From: Diospyros lotus
Taxonomy: Eukaryota; Streptophyta; Magnoliopsida; Ericales; Ebenaceae
NCBI RefSeq assembly: GCF_014633365.1
Contig: NC_068351.1
Span: 6,702,907 to 6,766,906 of the forward strand
Reading direction: 5' to 3'
DNA: 64,000 nucleotides
Shown here: positions 1 through 10,468 of the stretch, piece after piece
How the letters are laid out: every line of letters starts with the position of its first letter
How positions within the stretch are numbered: position 1 is the first letter of the stretch
The notes under the pieces: generated by a model
Told to the model about the DNA's origin: nothing
Database searches by the model: none
What the model saw: the letters and a program-made list of their open reading frames with translations, nothing else
Translations under genes and position numbers: made by a program

Positions 1-890
1 ACTCACAAATATTTTATAATCACCTTATAAGTAATAATTAATAATTATCAACTATTCACTAAATTATTTAATTTTAATAAATTAAAAATTACTTAAATGC
101 AAAATTTAATAATTATTAACTAATCTCAAATTATCGGGATGTTACATTGCAGGTATATATGATATACAAAATTGTAACAACAATTAAAACAATATAAAAT
201 CATTTTGAATCACACAAAATATTAACAATATTGTATATATTAATTTGTTATGTCACGCATCATAAACGTTACGTGATGTCACGCACAAACAGATGTAAAC
301 GATAAGGACTAAAAATGTATATTTTTAATTATTTAAAGATTGAATTTTGAGATTTTTTAAAGAAAGGACTTAATGTCATATTTTGTAATAGTTGAAGAAT
401 TTTAAGATGTATTAATCATTTTTCTTAAAATTATGTATTGCCACATACATAAGTCTATCACTATTGCAGCCACTGGCCACCTGCCGCCATCCACCAAAAA
501 TTATTGTCATCTTAGTTCAAATTTATCCATACATATTTGACATCCAATCAATTTTTAGATTTGAAAATTAAACTAATATAGGTTATTCATTCAAGAAGAA
601 GAAAAATAAATCATCGGGTAGCAAAGCGTTTTAGTCAATGAAAAAGAAGAATCGCCTGTTAAAAATTGATTGAGATGATTTTTCTTCTTATTTAGCATTT
701 GATTTTTAATTTTTAAATAAATATAATTTTATTATTAAAGTTATAAAAGCAAACTATGTCTTTTTGTCTAAAAAATTAATGGTGCCAACTCTTAAAATGA
801 AGGAAGTGAGGGGGTTTGTATGAAAAAAAAAATTAAAAGTACAAACAGTTTGAAGATCAATTTTAAAATATAAAATGTGTTACGGATAAC
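1..890. other. AT-rich intergenic DNA, no gene seen
   Basis: No open frame, splice pattern or terminal-repeat structure that I can support. The stretch is AT-rich with short homopolymer runs. Confidence 0.5.
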
Positions 891-979
891 ATCTCAAATT
901 ATAAAAGACGAATACTAAATTTACTCAAAAAATCATAACTGCCAAACCATGACACCACGCAAAATTTATATTTCTCTTA

Positions 980-3286
980 GGTGTACCTGTAGATGAGGAG
1001 TGAGGACAGGTACAATATAAAGAGGAAAAGAAAAAGGAAAATAATATGTATTTATGGAGTAAAATTTTTCAATTAACCTATATATATATATATATATATA
1101 TTTGTTGCTAGGCTCATCTCGTCAAAGCCCACTAATTCTTCCCCTCTATTTTAATCAATGTCTTTTAACCCTGGTTAAGGATTAATTATTGAATGTATTT
1201 ATTTTTTAAGTAATGTGTATTAATTGGTGTTAAAATAATTGTATTTATTACAAGAAATTCAAAATTTAACAGAATATATATATTCTTAAGTCTAAAAATT
1301 AAGATGAATAATAAATAGATAAATAAATATACTTAGTATATACTCGATCGCCTAATCCTTACAAATCCCTTTATATATAAAGAGTAAAGAGTAGCAGAAC
1401 CAATGGAAAAAAGAAAGAGGGCAAATATTGGGTTATCACAAAGCAAATTGGGCCAAAATTGGATTAATTATTTGCTACGCTTACATGTTTTTCTCTGTTA
1501 GAACAACTAAAATTGTCTTTCTCATAATTCCAAATGGGATTGTTCTTGGTATCGATGCATTTTTTAAAATTAGATTATTAGATAAGGTGTCTTTTTAACA
1601 ATTAAAAAAATAGGACATTTAAGTTTTGATGTGTAAAACTTCAAAATTAGTATTTTAACTATTAAAAATTATTATTTTAGGTCATATTTTTGTGACAAAA
1701 TATTAACGCATGTATAACGCATGTCACATGGATGATTAATTGGCAATATTTGAACATGCTAGCTTATTTGAACATGCTAGCTTGTTTGTTGTACTCTTTC
1801 AACAATTAAAATATATGATATTTGATCCTAAATATACAAAAAAAAAATCAAGATTTCATATTTTAACTATTAAAAATTGATATTTCAAATCTTTACCATT
1901 ATTGAAAATAAACAAAGTTGTTATCAACACTATGCAGAACATACACATAAATAGAAGAAGGTGCCATATCATAAATGCAATATGCTACTTTCTAAAAATA
2001 GTATATCGCTCTTTCATCACATTAGCAAGACATATCAGATTAAAATTTATTTTGTTGGAAAAATAATCAAATTACCCATAGTTTAAAAAAAAAACTTAAA
2101 TCCTAAACATGTAAATCTTTGAATTACTAACCGCAAAAAATACTATATTTTTCTATTTTCAATTACAAAATATAACAAAACTAATCTCTATCTTTCTTTT
2201 TATTAAACTCGATTCTATTACTCTCTTGCTCTCTTGTTTATCTAATTTTTTTGTGTCTTAAAATAAATTTTTTTCATAATTAAAATATGAAATTTTAATA
2301 TTTATATATTATAGATCAAAAGTCATATTTTTTAATTGTTGTAAGAATACAATAAAACAGTCAACTTATACTACTGTCAACTAATTATTCACCTGAGATG
2401 TCACTTAGAGAAATGAATGAGTGTATGATGTTTCATAATGATAAAAATTTAAAATAATAATTTTTAATAATTAAACTAACAAATTTTAAGGCATGTATTA
2501 AGCCTTAAAAATTTTGTATGTGGTGATGATTGGCTACGTACAAAATACATTATTCGGATCGTCTCGTGAGTCCTCGACAATTAATATGATGAAGAACATG
2601 TGTGTGAATGTGCACATTACTTTATTGAGGGTATAAAAAACTTCACACCCCATTATGTCAAAATCTTGGGGAAATATTACTTTTAATTCTCAAATAAAAT
2701 ACGTAGGTTGAGTCTCTCTCTATATATGTGTGTATGTGAGAGAGATGATGAAGTGGTGTGTATGTATTTCACGTTGTCTTTTTCTTTTTTTCATTAGATT
2801 TGAATTTTTCTATGACAGTTGCGAGTTATGTGAGAGTGAATATTTCTAAACCAGTCATAATTTAGGTTTAAGTATCTCTTTGACTATAAGAGTGCGTTTG
2901 ATAAGGGTGAAAAATAAGGATGAAATTTATTTTTTATTTAAATTTTAGAAAATTTTATCAAACTATTTTCTTTTCATAAAATTCGAATTTCATCTTAGTT
3001 CAAAAAGGGAAGATTTTTCTTAAAATTAAGAAATTAAAATTCTTAAGAGGTGGGGTAAAAATTAAAATTTAATAAAATTAAAATTTCACCTCATTTTTCA
3101 CCCTTCAATCAAACATACCCACCCTACGACTAATTATCTTTGCATTTATTGAAGTGATATGTCGCTCATTGGCTCATTGGGTGGTCACTTTAAAAGTAAT
3201 AATATAACAAATAATAATCTCATTCGGTAAGATTTTAGGTTGAGCTTCTGCTTGTACGTCTCCCACAATAAGAGCTCCACTCCACT
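980..3286. repeat. Paralogous 5'-flank block, copy 1
   Basis: Non-coding block that matches, with small indels, the stretch at about 23,880-26,790 and more weakly about 12,860-14,620. Shared landmarks in the same order include a TTAACAGA-then-TATA tract near 1,270, a CCTTACAAATCCCTTTATA motif near 1,360, and GAGCTCCACTCCACTATATACTAA near 3,280. In copies 2 and 3 this block lies upstream of a METE gene. Here it is followed by transposons instead, so it may be the left flank of a further duplication unit whose gene is gone or lies elsewhere. Similarity was judged by eye. Confidence 0.6.
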
Positions 3287-3295
3287 ATATACTAA

Positions 3296-3450
3296 GAATC
3301 ATACTAGATGTACATTCATTTTGTACATCTTGGGTTACATAAGGGGGTATTATGACTAAAATACCCTGCGCCTCATGGGGGGCTTTTTTGTCATTGATAC
3401 ATCTTTATGTAACTCAAAGTGTACACAAAGATGTATCAATAGCATTTTTC
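3296..3450. mobile_element. 155-bp Mutator-type MITE
   Basis: A nearly complete foldback. The left end (GAATCATACTAGATGTACAT...) and the reverse complement of the right end (GAAAAATGCTATTGATACAT...) pair imperfectly over about 46 bases. It is flanked by a perfect 9-bp direct repeat ATATACTAA (3287-3295 and 3451-3459), the length expected of Mutator-like elements. The paralogous flank near 14,625 lacks it. No coding capacity. Confidence 0.7.
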
Positions 3451-3459
3451 ATATACTAA

Positions 3460-3929
3460 TGCCTCTACTGATACCGCTTGTGTATAGATTCTTATCAATT
3501 GGTTACTTTCCTATTTCATCAAAATAGAAATATACCAAACATATTAATGGAATGGATAGTCATTGCACAAAAATAAAAACGAATATGATATGAAATAAAA
3601 TAAAAAAATTATATTTTTTTAAAAAATAAAAAATAAAAATGTGAGGGAAACAAGTAAATAAAAATAAATATAGAGACATTTTTTGTAAATATAATTTTTA
3701 ATATAAAAAATCATAAAAAATAATTCTTCAATCTAAAAATAAACATAACTTTCATAATACATCTAAAAAAACATAAATAATAATAAATATAACACAATTA
3801 AAAAATGAACTATGAATTACTAATTAAAAATAAATAATAAATTAAAAAATAATCAAATATAACACAATTTATAAAAGTTTATCAACTTCATTACTCTCTT
3901 TCTCATTTCATTGGCATCTTCATCAAAGA
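3460..3929. other. AT-rich spacer
   Basis: Extremely AT-rich with A-runs. No coding or RNA feature seen between the small MITE and the left target duplication of the hAT-like element. Confidence 0.4.
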
Positions 3930-5806
3930 GTATGGTCTAGGGATATGGCAATTATAACCGAAACCGTGGGGAATCAAACCGAAATCGAATCGGTCAACGC
4001 AGTTAAAAATCATTTGACTGGGTAATGATTTGGTTTGGGAAAAAACCGAATACTATTTCAATGGGTATGGTTTGGTTATGGTTTTCACTAAAACCAAACC
4101 AAAACTCGAACCGAATATATTATATATATAATAAAATAGGTATAATATGTATATATAATATATATATTATATAAAAATCCAACCCAACCCACCCGCGCCT
4201 ACCCCAGCCTACTTGCCTTGCAAACCCTTGTCCCTTTCTCTTCTCCCTTTTATTTTATTTATTTTTGTTAATGATTCTATATTAGTTTCTTTAATATTCG
4301 AACAACTTTTTGGATTTTCCTCAGCACGTCTCCAAATAGCTTTCCAAAATTTGTTGCGCATGTCTAAATTCTGTCGCATATTGCTGCGCATGACCAGATG
4401 CTCTGCTTTTGGTTGCCCATCTCTCTCTCTCTCTCTCTCTCTCACTCTCAATCTATCACTTGTTCATCTCCAACGTCTCTTAGGCTCATTCCAACCTTCT
4501 CTTTGTCTCTCCCGTCCATCGCTCATTTTCATTGCTTCGATCTACAAGGAGGTAAGTCTCACACCTATCTATGATGTATACGTATATACATATTATTTTG
4601 TTTAACTGAAATTTTAAGCTTAGATCAATGAAGTTTCAGCCTTTGGATCTTATTTGTTTTTGAGTATATTGGTCAAAGGGCCTTTGGATGCCAGAAGGTT
4701 ACCTCTGATCACCGGAAACTGCTAGCTACGGTGGTTGGTGGTGACTGGCAATGTGTGCTTTTTAAATCTGGCTGGAAAGAAAAACCAGATCTATGAAAGT
4801 TCTATTGTTAGATCTAGCCCATTTTTAGATATATTATTCTCCTTAGTTTGGAGATTTTAATGGTAGGCTCGGATCATAGAAACTTCTTTTAAGTTCTTCG
4901 TATGAGAGCTGGGTTCAATCTTGTCAAGAATCATGAGGCAAGATCTTCTCCCTATAATCTTTTCTTTTTAAGCATTCATTCCCAGATTATTCAAGACTCT
5001 TTGTTCTTGATTTCAGATGATTAATAGATAGTATATATATAAATATGCACATACAGTGAGTTCACGAGCAAGTTATGAATTTTTTATTATAACGATTCTT
5101 TCAAATATGATTGTTGAATCATTCTTGAGATTATTTCATATCGATTGGGATTTTCAGTAGAGTTGTTAGAGTTGTTGCAAAAAATATATAAACACTATCA
5201 TCATCCATACTTTTCATTTCTATGGTGCGAGATTCATTTCTTTCGCTTAAAAAGATTCATTATTTAAAGAGTTTTTTTTTTTATAGCATATCTTTACAAA
5301 ATAGAACCTTAAGTTTCGAAACCTGCATATCACATTACAAAACATACAAAACAAATAAACTTCTATTTCAAAAATTCTTTGTTTATATTTTGAAAATTTG
5401 TCTCTTTGCACTTCAAATTCAACTTTATCGCTTGCTTAAAAAGGATTGTCTTTACACAGTGGATACCTCATCGTGCCATTCAATGGTCTTGAGGTTTAAC
5501 TAAGCCGTGGCCTTCACTGGCAACATCCTATTTATATTGGGGGGTTGTTGATGGTTTAGGGTTTTTGCATAGAAATTTGATTGTTTATATTTCATGAATA
5601 ATTTCTCGAAAATTTGGTAAAATAGGTTTGTAACCTGAAGGAGACCATGAATCACCTCAATCTTTCAAAGAAATATTGTTGGGGTAGGAATTTAGAAAAT
5701 TTGGAGATGAGATTTGAGGTTTTCGGATCATCCATGAGCATTTCTAGGTTCAAGGAGTTCTTTAGCTTATCCTTTCTCTTTTTCTTTAGAAACAACTTAG
5801 AAAATC

Positions 5807-6328
5807 ATGTCAAGAGTGGGTTTTCCATGCGGTGCTTGCAAGTACTTGAGAATAAGATGTATCGAAGGGTGCATCTTTGCCTCTTATTTTTGCAATTAAG
5901 CAGGAAATACTAATTTTGAAGCTATACACAAAATTTTTGGTGCCAGAAATGCCTTCAATCTTTTGAGCCATCTTCCGGTAAAAGACCGTAGTGAGGCTGC
6001 TGCTACAATGATATATGAGGCTCAAGCTAGGATTCAAGATCCAACTTACGGCTGTGTATCTGAAATTCTTATCCTCCAACAGCAGGTATAATGAACCCTA
6101 AATCCTTAATCTTTTTGAGTATCTAGACATAATTTGCTAATTATGTATTTTTTTAAGTTATCAATCTGCAAATTTATCGAGCATTTTTTAAGGAGTTTGT
6201 TGACTCTTATGCAAACTTTCAAAATGTTCAAAATCAAATTCCCCCCAAAACCAACCATATTCCAGAATAGGATTCGAGCATCGCCGGAGATATTGATGAA
6301 CTTGGACGAGTTGTGTTCGACAGATATC
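5807..6328 (+). pseudogene. LOB-domain (LBD) transcription factor copy with stops, inside the hAT element
   Basis: From ATG 5807 the frame reads [18 protein letters not shown] and then IEGC. This gives an intact CX2CX6CX3C zinc-binding block (CGAC, then C after six residues, then C after three). A TAA at 5897-5899 stands where LBD proteins normally have the Glu of the CHEQG motif. The same frame then continues with IHKIFGARNAFNLLSHLP, YEAQARIQDP and YGCVSEILILQQQ, the GAS block and the end of the LOB domain. A plausible intron runs from 6086 (GTATAATG) to an acceptor near 6161, after which VINLQIYRAFFKEFVDSY continues the expected leucine-rich helix; a second in-frame TAG follows. It resembles class I LBD proteins such as the LBD16/18/29 group. 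Known role of the family: plant-specific DNA-binding regulators of organ boundaries and lateral roots. Inference: a transduplicated, non-functional gene copy. Confidence 0.85.
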
Positions 6329-6346
6329 GACATTGAGCATTATGAA

Positions 6347-6833
6347 TGATGATGCGGAGCAGATCACCTTCTTCTGTCTCGGACCAAGTACCTGCAAAAA
6401 GGGTGGGGACTTGCTCTCCGTGATCCCTCCGACGCTCAAGTCAGTTCATAGGGTTTTTGAGGAGTATAATAGTAATGGAAAAATAATATGAGTCCCTTAG
6501 GAGTCAGATCCTCATACCTGTAGGGGTTATCCTCTATTTATAGATGGCGTTCAGCCTATCCTGATAAGATTAGATAAGTTTCAGATGGAGATAAGATAAC
6601 ATTCAAATGGAGAAAAATCTTGAGGTGTTGGAGAGATTCTTGTTTGACTGAGTCTTCCTCTCTATCTCTTCCCGTTCAAAATCACAATGGAGATTACAAG
6701 GACATATGGAGCTCCCAGGAATGGACACGTGGCGATCGCATATTGGCCTTTACTGGCATACATGGCTCCAAGTTAATGGTAACCTCCCAGGGGTAGTACA
6801 GTAAAATTGCCCCCTGTAAATATTCCCTCATCA
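6347..6833 (-). repeat. 3' LTR of the LTR retrotransposon (left copy)
   Basis: Starts TGATGATGCGG and ends CCCTCATCA. It is almost identical to 9439-9927: by eye I count four substitutions and one 2-bp indel, implying recent insertion. The element reads on the minus strand, because a purine-rich tract (AAGGAGTGGGGGGCAAG on minus) lies directly inside this copy, as expected next to a 3' LTR. Confidence 0.9.
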
Positions 6834-6969
6834 CTTGCCCCCCACTCCTTGAGCTGATCGAGTAAGGAGGTTGGGCAGCTGAAGGAGTAGTTGTCACTGT
6901 TTTTCTAAGCCTCTGTAAAAAAGGTTCTACTAAAAATTTGGGTTAGCAGTCTCGGATGCTGAATTCGCT

Positions 6970-7210
6970 TTTTAAGTCTCCCGGTGCCTTTTCAGTCTTC
7001 GGGGGCCACTGGCCGAGGCTGTGGTGGCCGAGGCCGCATACCTGATCTTTGCTGGCCAAGGCTGCGGTGGCTGAGGCCGCGTGCCTGATCTTCGGGGTTG
7101 TTGGCTGAGGCTGCGTGCCTCGTCTTCGGGGGCCGCTGGCTGAGGCTGTGGGGGCCGAGGCCGCTTGCCTTGTCTTCGGGGCCGTTGGCCGAAGCTGTGT
7201 TGGTTGAGGC
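6970..7210. repeat. GC-rich tandem array inside the retrotransposon (GGCCGAGGC-type)
   Basis: Degenerate repeats built on GGCCGAGGC(T/C)G and TCTTCGGGG, roughly four units of about 60-65 bp. Open frames on both strands here are by-products of the repeat. Confidence 0.7.
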
Positions 7211-7239
7211 TATGGTCCCATTTGATCTTCGTTTGGCGG

Positions 7240-8165
7240 AGGTTCGTAGCCTCCAAACTGATGTCTTTTGGTCTTCATTTGGCGGAGGTTCGTAGCCTCC
7301 AAACTGATGCCTTTTGGTCTTCATTTGAAGGAGGTTCGTAGCCTCCGAACTGGTGCCTTAATTAGTAGGGGTGGTCCCCTTTGGTCTTCATTTGGCGGAG
7401 GTTCGTAGCCTCCGAACTGATGCCTTTTGGTCTTCATTTGGAGGAGGTTCGTAGCCTCCGAACTGGTGCCTTAATTAGTAGGGGTGGTCCCCTTTGGTCT
7501 TCATTTGGCGGAGGTTCGTAGCCTCCGAACTGATGCCTTTTGGTCTTCATTTGGAGGAGGTTCGTAGCCTCCGAACTGGTGCCTTAATTAGTAGGGGTGG
7601 TCCCCTTTGGTCTTCATTTGGCGGAGGTTCGTAGCCTCCGAACTGATGCCTTTTGGTCTTCATTTGGAGGAGGTTCGTAGCCTCCGAACTGGTGCCTTAA
7701 TTAGTAGGGGTGGTCCCCTTTGGTCTTCATTTGGCGGAGGTTCGTAGCCTCCGAACTGATGCCTTTTGGTCTTCATTTGGAGGAGGTTCGTAGCCTCCGA
7801 ACTGGTGCCTTAATTAGTTCATTTGGAGGAGGTTCGTAGCCTCCGAACTGGTGCCTTAATTAGTAGGGGTGGTCCCCTTTGGTCTTCATTTGGCAGAGGT
7901 TCGTAGCCTCCGAACTGATGCCTTTTGGTCTTCATTTGAAGGAGGTTCGTAGCCTCCGAACTGGTGCCTTAATTAGTAGGGGTGGTCCCCTTTGGTCTTC
8001 ATTTGGCGGAGGTTCGTAGCCTCCGAACTGATGCCTTTTGGTCTTCATTTGGCGGAGGTTCGTAGCCTCCAAACTGATGCCTTTTGGTCTTCATTTGGAG
8101 GAGGTTCGTAGCCTCCGAACTGGTGCCTTAATTAGTAGGGGTGGTCCCCTTTGGTCTTCATTTGG
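7240..8165. repeat. 113-bp minisatellite array, about 8 units
   Basis: The phrase TTAATTAGTAGGGGTGGTCC recurs at 7358, 7471, 7584, 7697 and onward at 113-bp spacing. Each unit contains two half-repeats of about 50 bp. Each half-repeat carries the inverted motif GGAGGTTCGTAGCCTCC (5-bp stem, 7-base loop). One unit near 7,815 is truncated, and units near 7,260 and 8,040 are dimer-only. It is not a CRISPR: the repeats are contiguous, with no unique spacers. Confidence 0.9.
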
Positions 8166-8365
8166 TTAGGGGTTCGAGGCCCTGCGAGGATCACATTTGG
8201 TCCTTTCATCTTGAGTGTTCGGGGGTTCGAGGCCCCCCGAGGATCATATCTGATCCCTTGTTTTTCAGTGTTCGGGGGTTCGGGGCCCCCCGAGGATCAC
8301 ATCTGATCCTTTGTTTTTGAGTGTTCGGGGGTTCGGGGCCCCCCGAGGATCACATCTGATCCTTT
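8165..8365. repeat. 53-bp tandem repeat array
   Basis: GTGTTCGGGGGTTC starts at 8215, 8268 and 8321 (53-bp period), each followed by GAGGATCACATCTGATCC. A degenerate first unit lies near 8,165. Each unit has a GGGGCCCCCC self-complementary core. Confidence 0.85.
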
Positions 8366-8464
8366 GACTTTCGTTGTCGAGGCCTTTCGAACCTTCGATC
8401 TTCATATGCACATGATAGCTTGGATTATAGTTGATGACCAAGATTTTAAAGAATATCCATATTT

Positions 8465-8720
8465 TATTTTCGCGGTTCGGCGAAATGCCTACGTCCGCAA
8501 TCAAAGAATAATAACATTTTGTCTTCGCGGTTCGGTGCAACGCCTACATCCGCAATCAAAGAATAACAAATATTTTGTTTCTGCGGTTCGACGTAACGCC
8601 TACGTCTGCAATTAAAGAATAACAATATTTTGTTTTCGCGGTTCGGCGTAATGCCTACATCCGCAATTAAAGAGAGTATTTTATTTTTGCGGTTCGGCAT
8701 AACGCCTACGTCCACAAGTG
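8465..8720. repeat. About 55-bp tandem repeat array
   Basis: The motif GCGGTTCGGCG...CCTACGTCCGCAAT recurs near 8,473, 8,528, 8,584, 8,640 and 8,690. The paired GCGG/CCGC ends of each unit could fold. AT-rich retrotransposon sequence follows to the primer-binding region. Confidence 0.85.
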
Positions 8721-9438
8721 TTTGGGGCGAGCCTTTCGTCTGTTAACGTTATTAATCCCGAACATTTTAACAGAATCAATTAAAATTCAAGTCATTGGAG
8801 CATATATATCAAGCAATTCAAATTAAAAGCTTTTGCCTCTGCCTATATAACTAGCAATTCTCCAATAGATAGTAGTTAAAACACTAGAATGATAAAACAA
8901 GAGAAATAAGTTTTAACCAAAGCGACAATAACGGAGCTTCCGTCGCCGCCATTATCGCTGCTTGCTGCGGCCATCTCCTGGCTCATCCATGGCGGCTTCT
9001 GGGTATATACCCTTTTTCCAGAAAGCCTTCCCCTTTAATATTATAATATAACACCTCTTTTCTTACTTACTCTGCTAGGCTTCTATGAGGAGCTTTTCTC
9101 CAACATATGTATATATAACATGAATGTAAATGTGTATCATGTATGTATGTGCGTGTGATCCACAATAATGGCAGAATTACGCTTCTTTTATGTGATTGAA
9201 TATATATATCCATATATATATATATGAATCTTTCGGCCTTCTCTTTCAATTATTTTTACATAAAACAATAATTGAAAAATAAAAACCGTAGGAGGCACAA
9301 AAAATATTAAAAAAGAAACAAGCGTACCCATGATGCAATCAGCAAATACGTGTAATTGAGTTGAATAGATTTCCTACGGCTTGAAATTGTACTTGGAAAA
9401 CAGAAGGAAAAGACGAAGGCCCCACGGTGGGCGCCAAT

Positions 9439-9927
9439 TGATGATGCGGAGTCGATCACCTTCTTCTGTCTCGGACCAAGTACCTGCAAAAAGGGTGGGG
9501 ACTTGCTCCCCGTGATCCCTCCGACGCTCAAGTCAGTTCATAGGGTTTTTGAGGAGTATAATAGTAATGGAAAAATAATATATGAGTCCCTTAGGAGTCA
9601 GATCCTCATACCTGTAGGGGTTATCCTCTATTTATAGATGGCGTTCAGCCTATCCTGATAAGATTAGATAAGTTTCAGATGGAGATAAGATAACATTCAA
9701 ATGGAGAAAAATCTTGAGGTGTTGGAGAGATTCTTGTTTGACTGAGTCTTCCTCTCTATCTCTTCCCGTTCAAAATCACAATGGAGATTACAAGGACATA
9801 TGGAGCTCCCAGGAATGGACACATGGCGATCGCATATTGGCCTTTACTGGCATACATGGCTCCAAGTTAATGGTAACCTCCCAGGGGTAGTACAGTAAAA
9901 TTGCCCCCTGTAAATATTCCCTCATCA
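9439..9927 (-). repeat. 5' LTR of the LTR retrotransposon (right copy)
   Basis: Same TGATGATGCGG...CCCTCATCA ends as the left copy. On the minus strand it is followed inward by the TTGGCGCCCACCGTGGGGCC primer-binding-type motif (complement of about 9,418-9,437), which fixes the element's orientation. Confidence 0.9.
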
Positions 9928-10468
9928 ATGAAGGTAAATTAGATTTGAGGATAATGATATTGTATCCCTTGAATATATATATTTTTTATGTTATGTAATA
10001 TTGGATCTATGGATGGAATGATTAGCAAGTAAATATCTTACAAATTGTATGTCATTTAGGTTTAATGTCGTTGATGAAGGTATTAACTTTCGTAACTAAA
10101 TTTTTTTAGCTTAAATTACAATTTAATTATGCAAATATTAATTTATTAATCTTAACAATTGTAGGTTTGGAGATATGATTTTATATCCAAGAAGTTTTGT
10201 AACTTTATGCAAGAATAAGGTAACTTTATTAGTATTTATCTTTGTTTGTTGTGAAATTATCAAAAAAATTTATGAATGTTATTTGTCATTGTTTGTTGGT
10301 ATGGATTAAACTAAAAAAACCATGGTTAAACCGAAATCGAATGGTTTGGTTATGGTTTTAAATTTTTAAAACCAAATGGATTTTGGTTTGGTTTTGGTTT
10401 TAGGAGTTTAAGTTTGGTTTGGTTATGGTTTTGGCAAAAACTGAAACCGAACCAACCCTAGTATGGTC

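Larger units (their letters stand above)
6342..9932 (-). mobile_element. Young non-autonomous LTR retrotransposon (about 3.6 kb) with tandem-repeat interior
   Basis: Two near-identical LTRs (6347-6833, 9439-9927) are flanked by the 5-bp target duplication ATGAA (6342-6346, 9928-9932). On the minus strand the 5' LTR is followed by TTGGCGCCCACCGTGGGGCC, a primer-binding-region motif common in plant Ty3/gypsy-type and LARD elements. A polypurine tract precedes the 3' LTR. The 2.6-kb interior has no gag or pol. It consists of GC-rich tandem arrays plus AT-rich spacer near 8,720-9,430. It must rely on proteins supplied by another element. It sits inside the hAT-like element, just beyond the LOB-domain fragment. 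Confidence 0.85.
3938..10460. mobile_element. hAT-like element carrying a LOB-domain gene copy, interrupted by an LTR retrotransposon
   Basis: Bounded by a perfect 8-bp target duplication GTATGGTC (3930-3937 and 10461-10468) with short inverted termini: TAGGGATATGG on the left, and TAGGGTTGG on the right when reverse complemented. Both ends carry subterminal AACCGAAACC/GGTTTGG repeats, typical of plant non-autonomous hAT elements. About 3.6 kb of the 6.5 kb is a later LTR retrotransposon. The remainder has a CT-rich leader with a consensus donor (GTAAGT at about 4,552) and the LOB-domain fragment at 5,807-6,328. I found no transposase (no recognisable hATC dimerisation block), so it is probably non-autonomous with captured host sequence. 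Confidence 0.75.

Noticed and set aside
6972..7324. Overlapping open frames of about 100 codons on the minus strand (Pro/Gln/Arg-rich)
   Set aside because: They are translations of the GC-rich tandem repeats inside the LTR element, open in several frames at once and without any domain.
7240..8720. Regularly spaced repeats suggesting a CRISPR-like array
   Set aside because: The repeats are contiguous and long (53-113 bp), have no unique spacers, and lie inside a plant retrotransposon.
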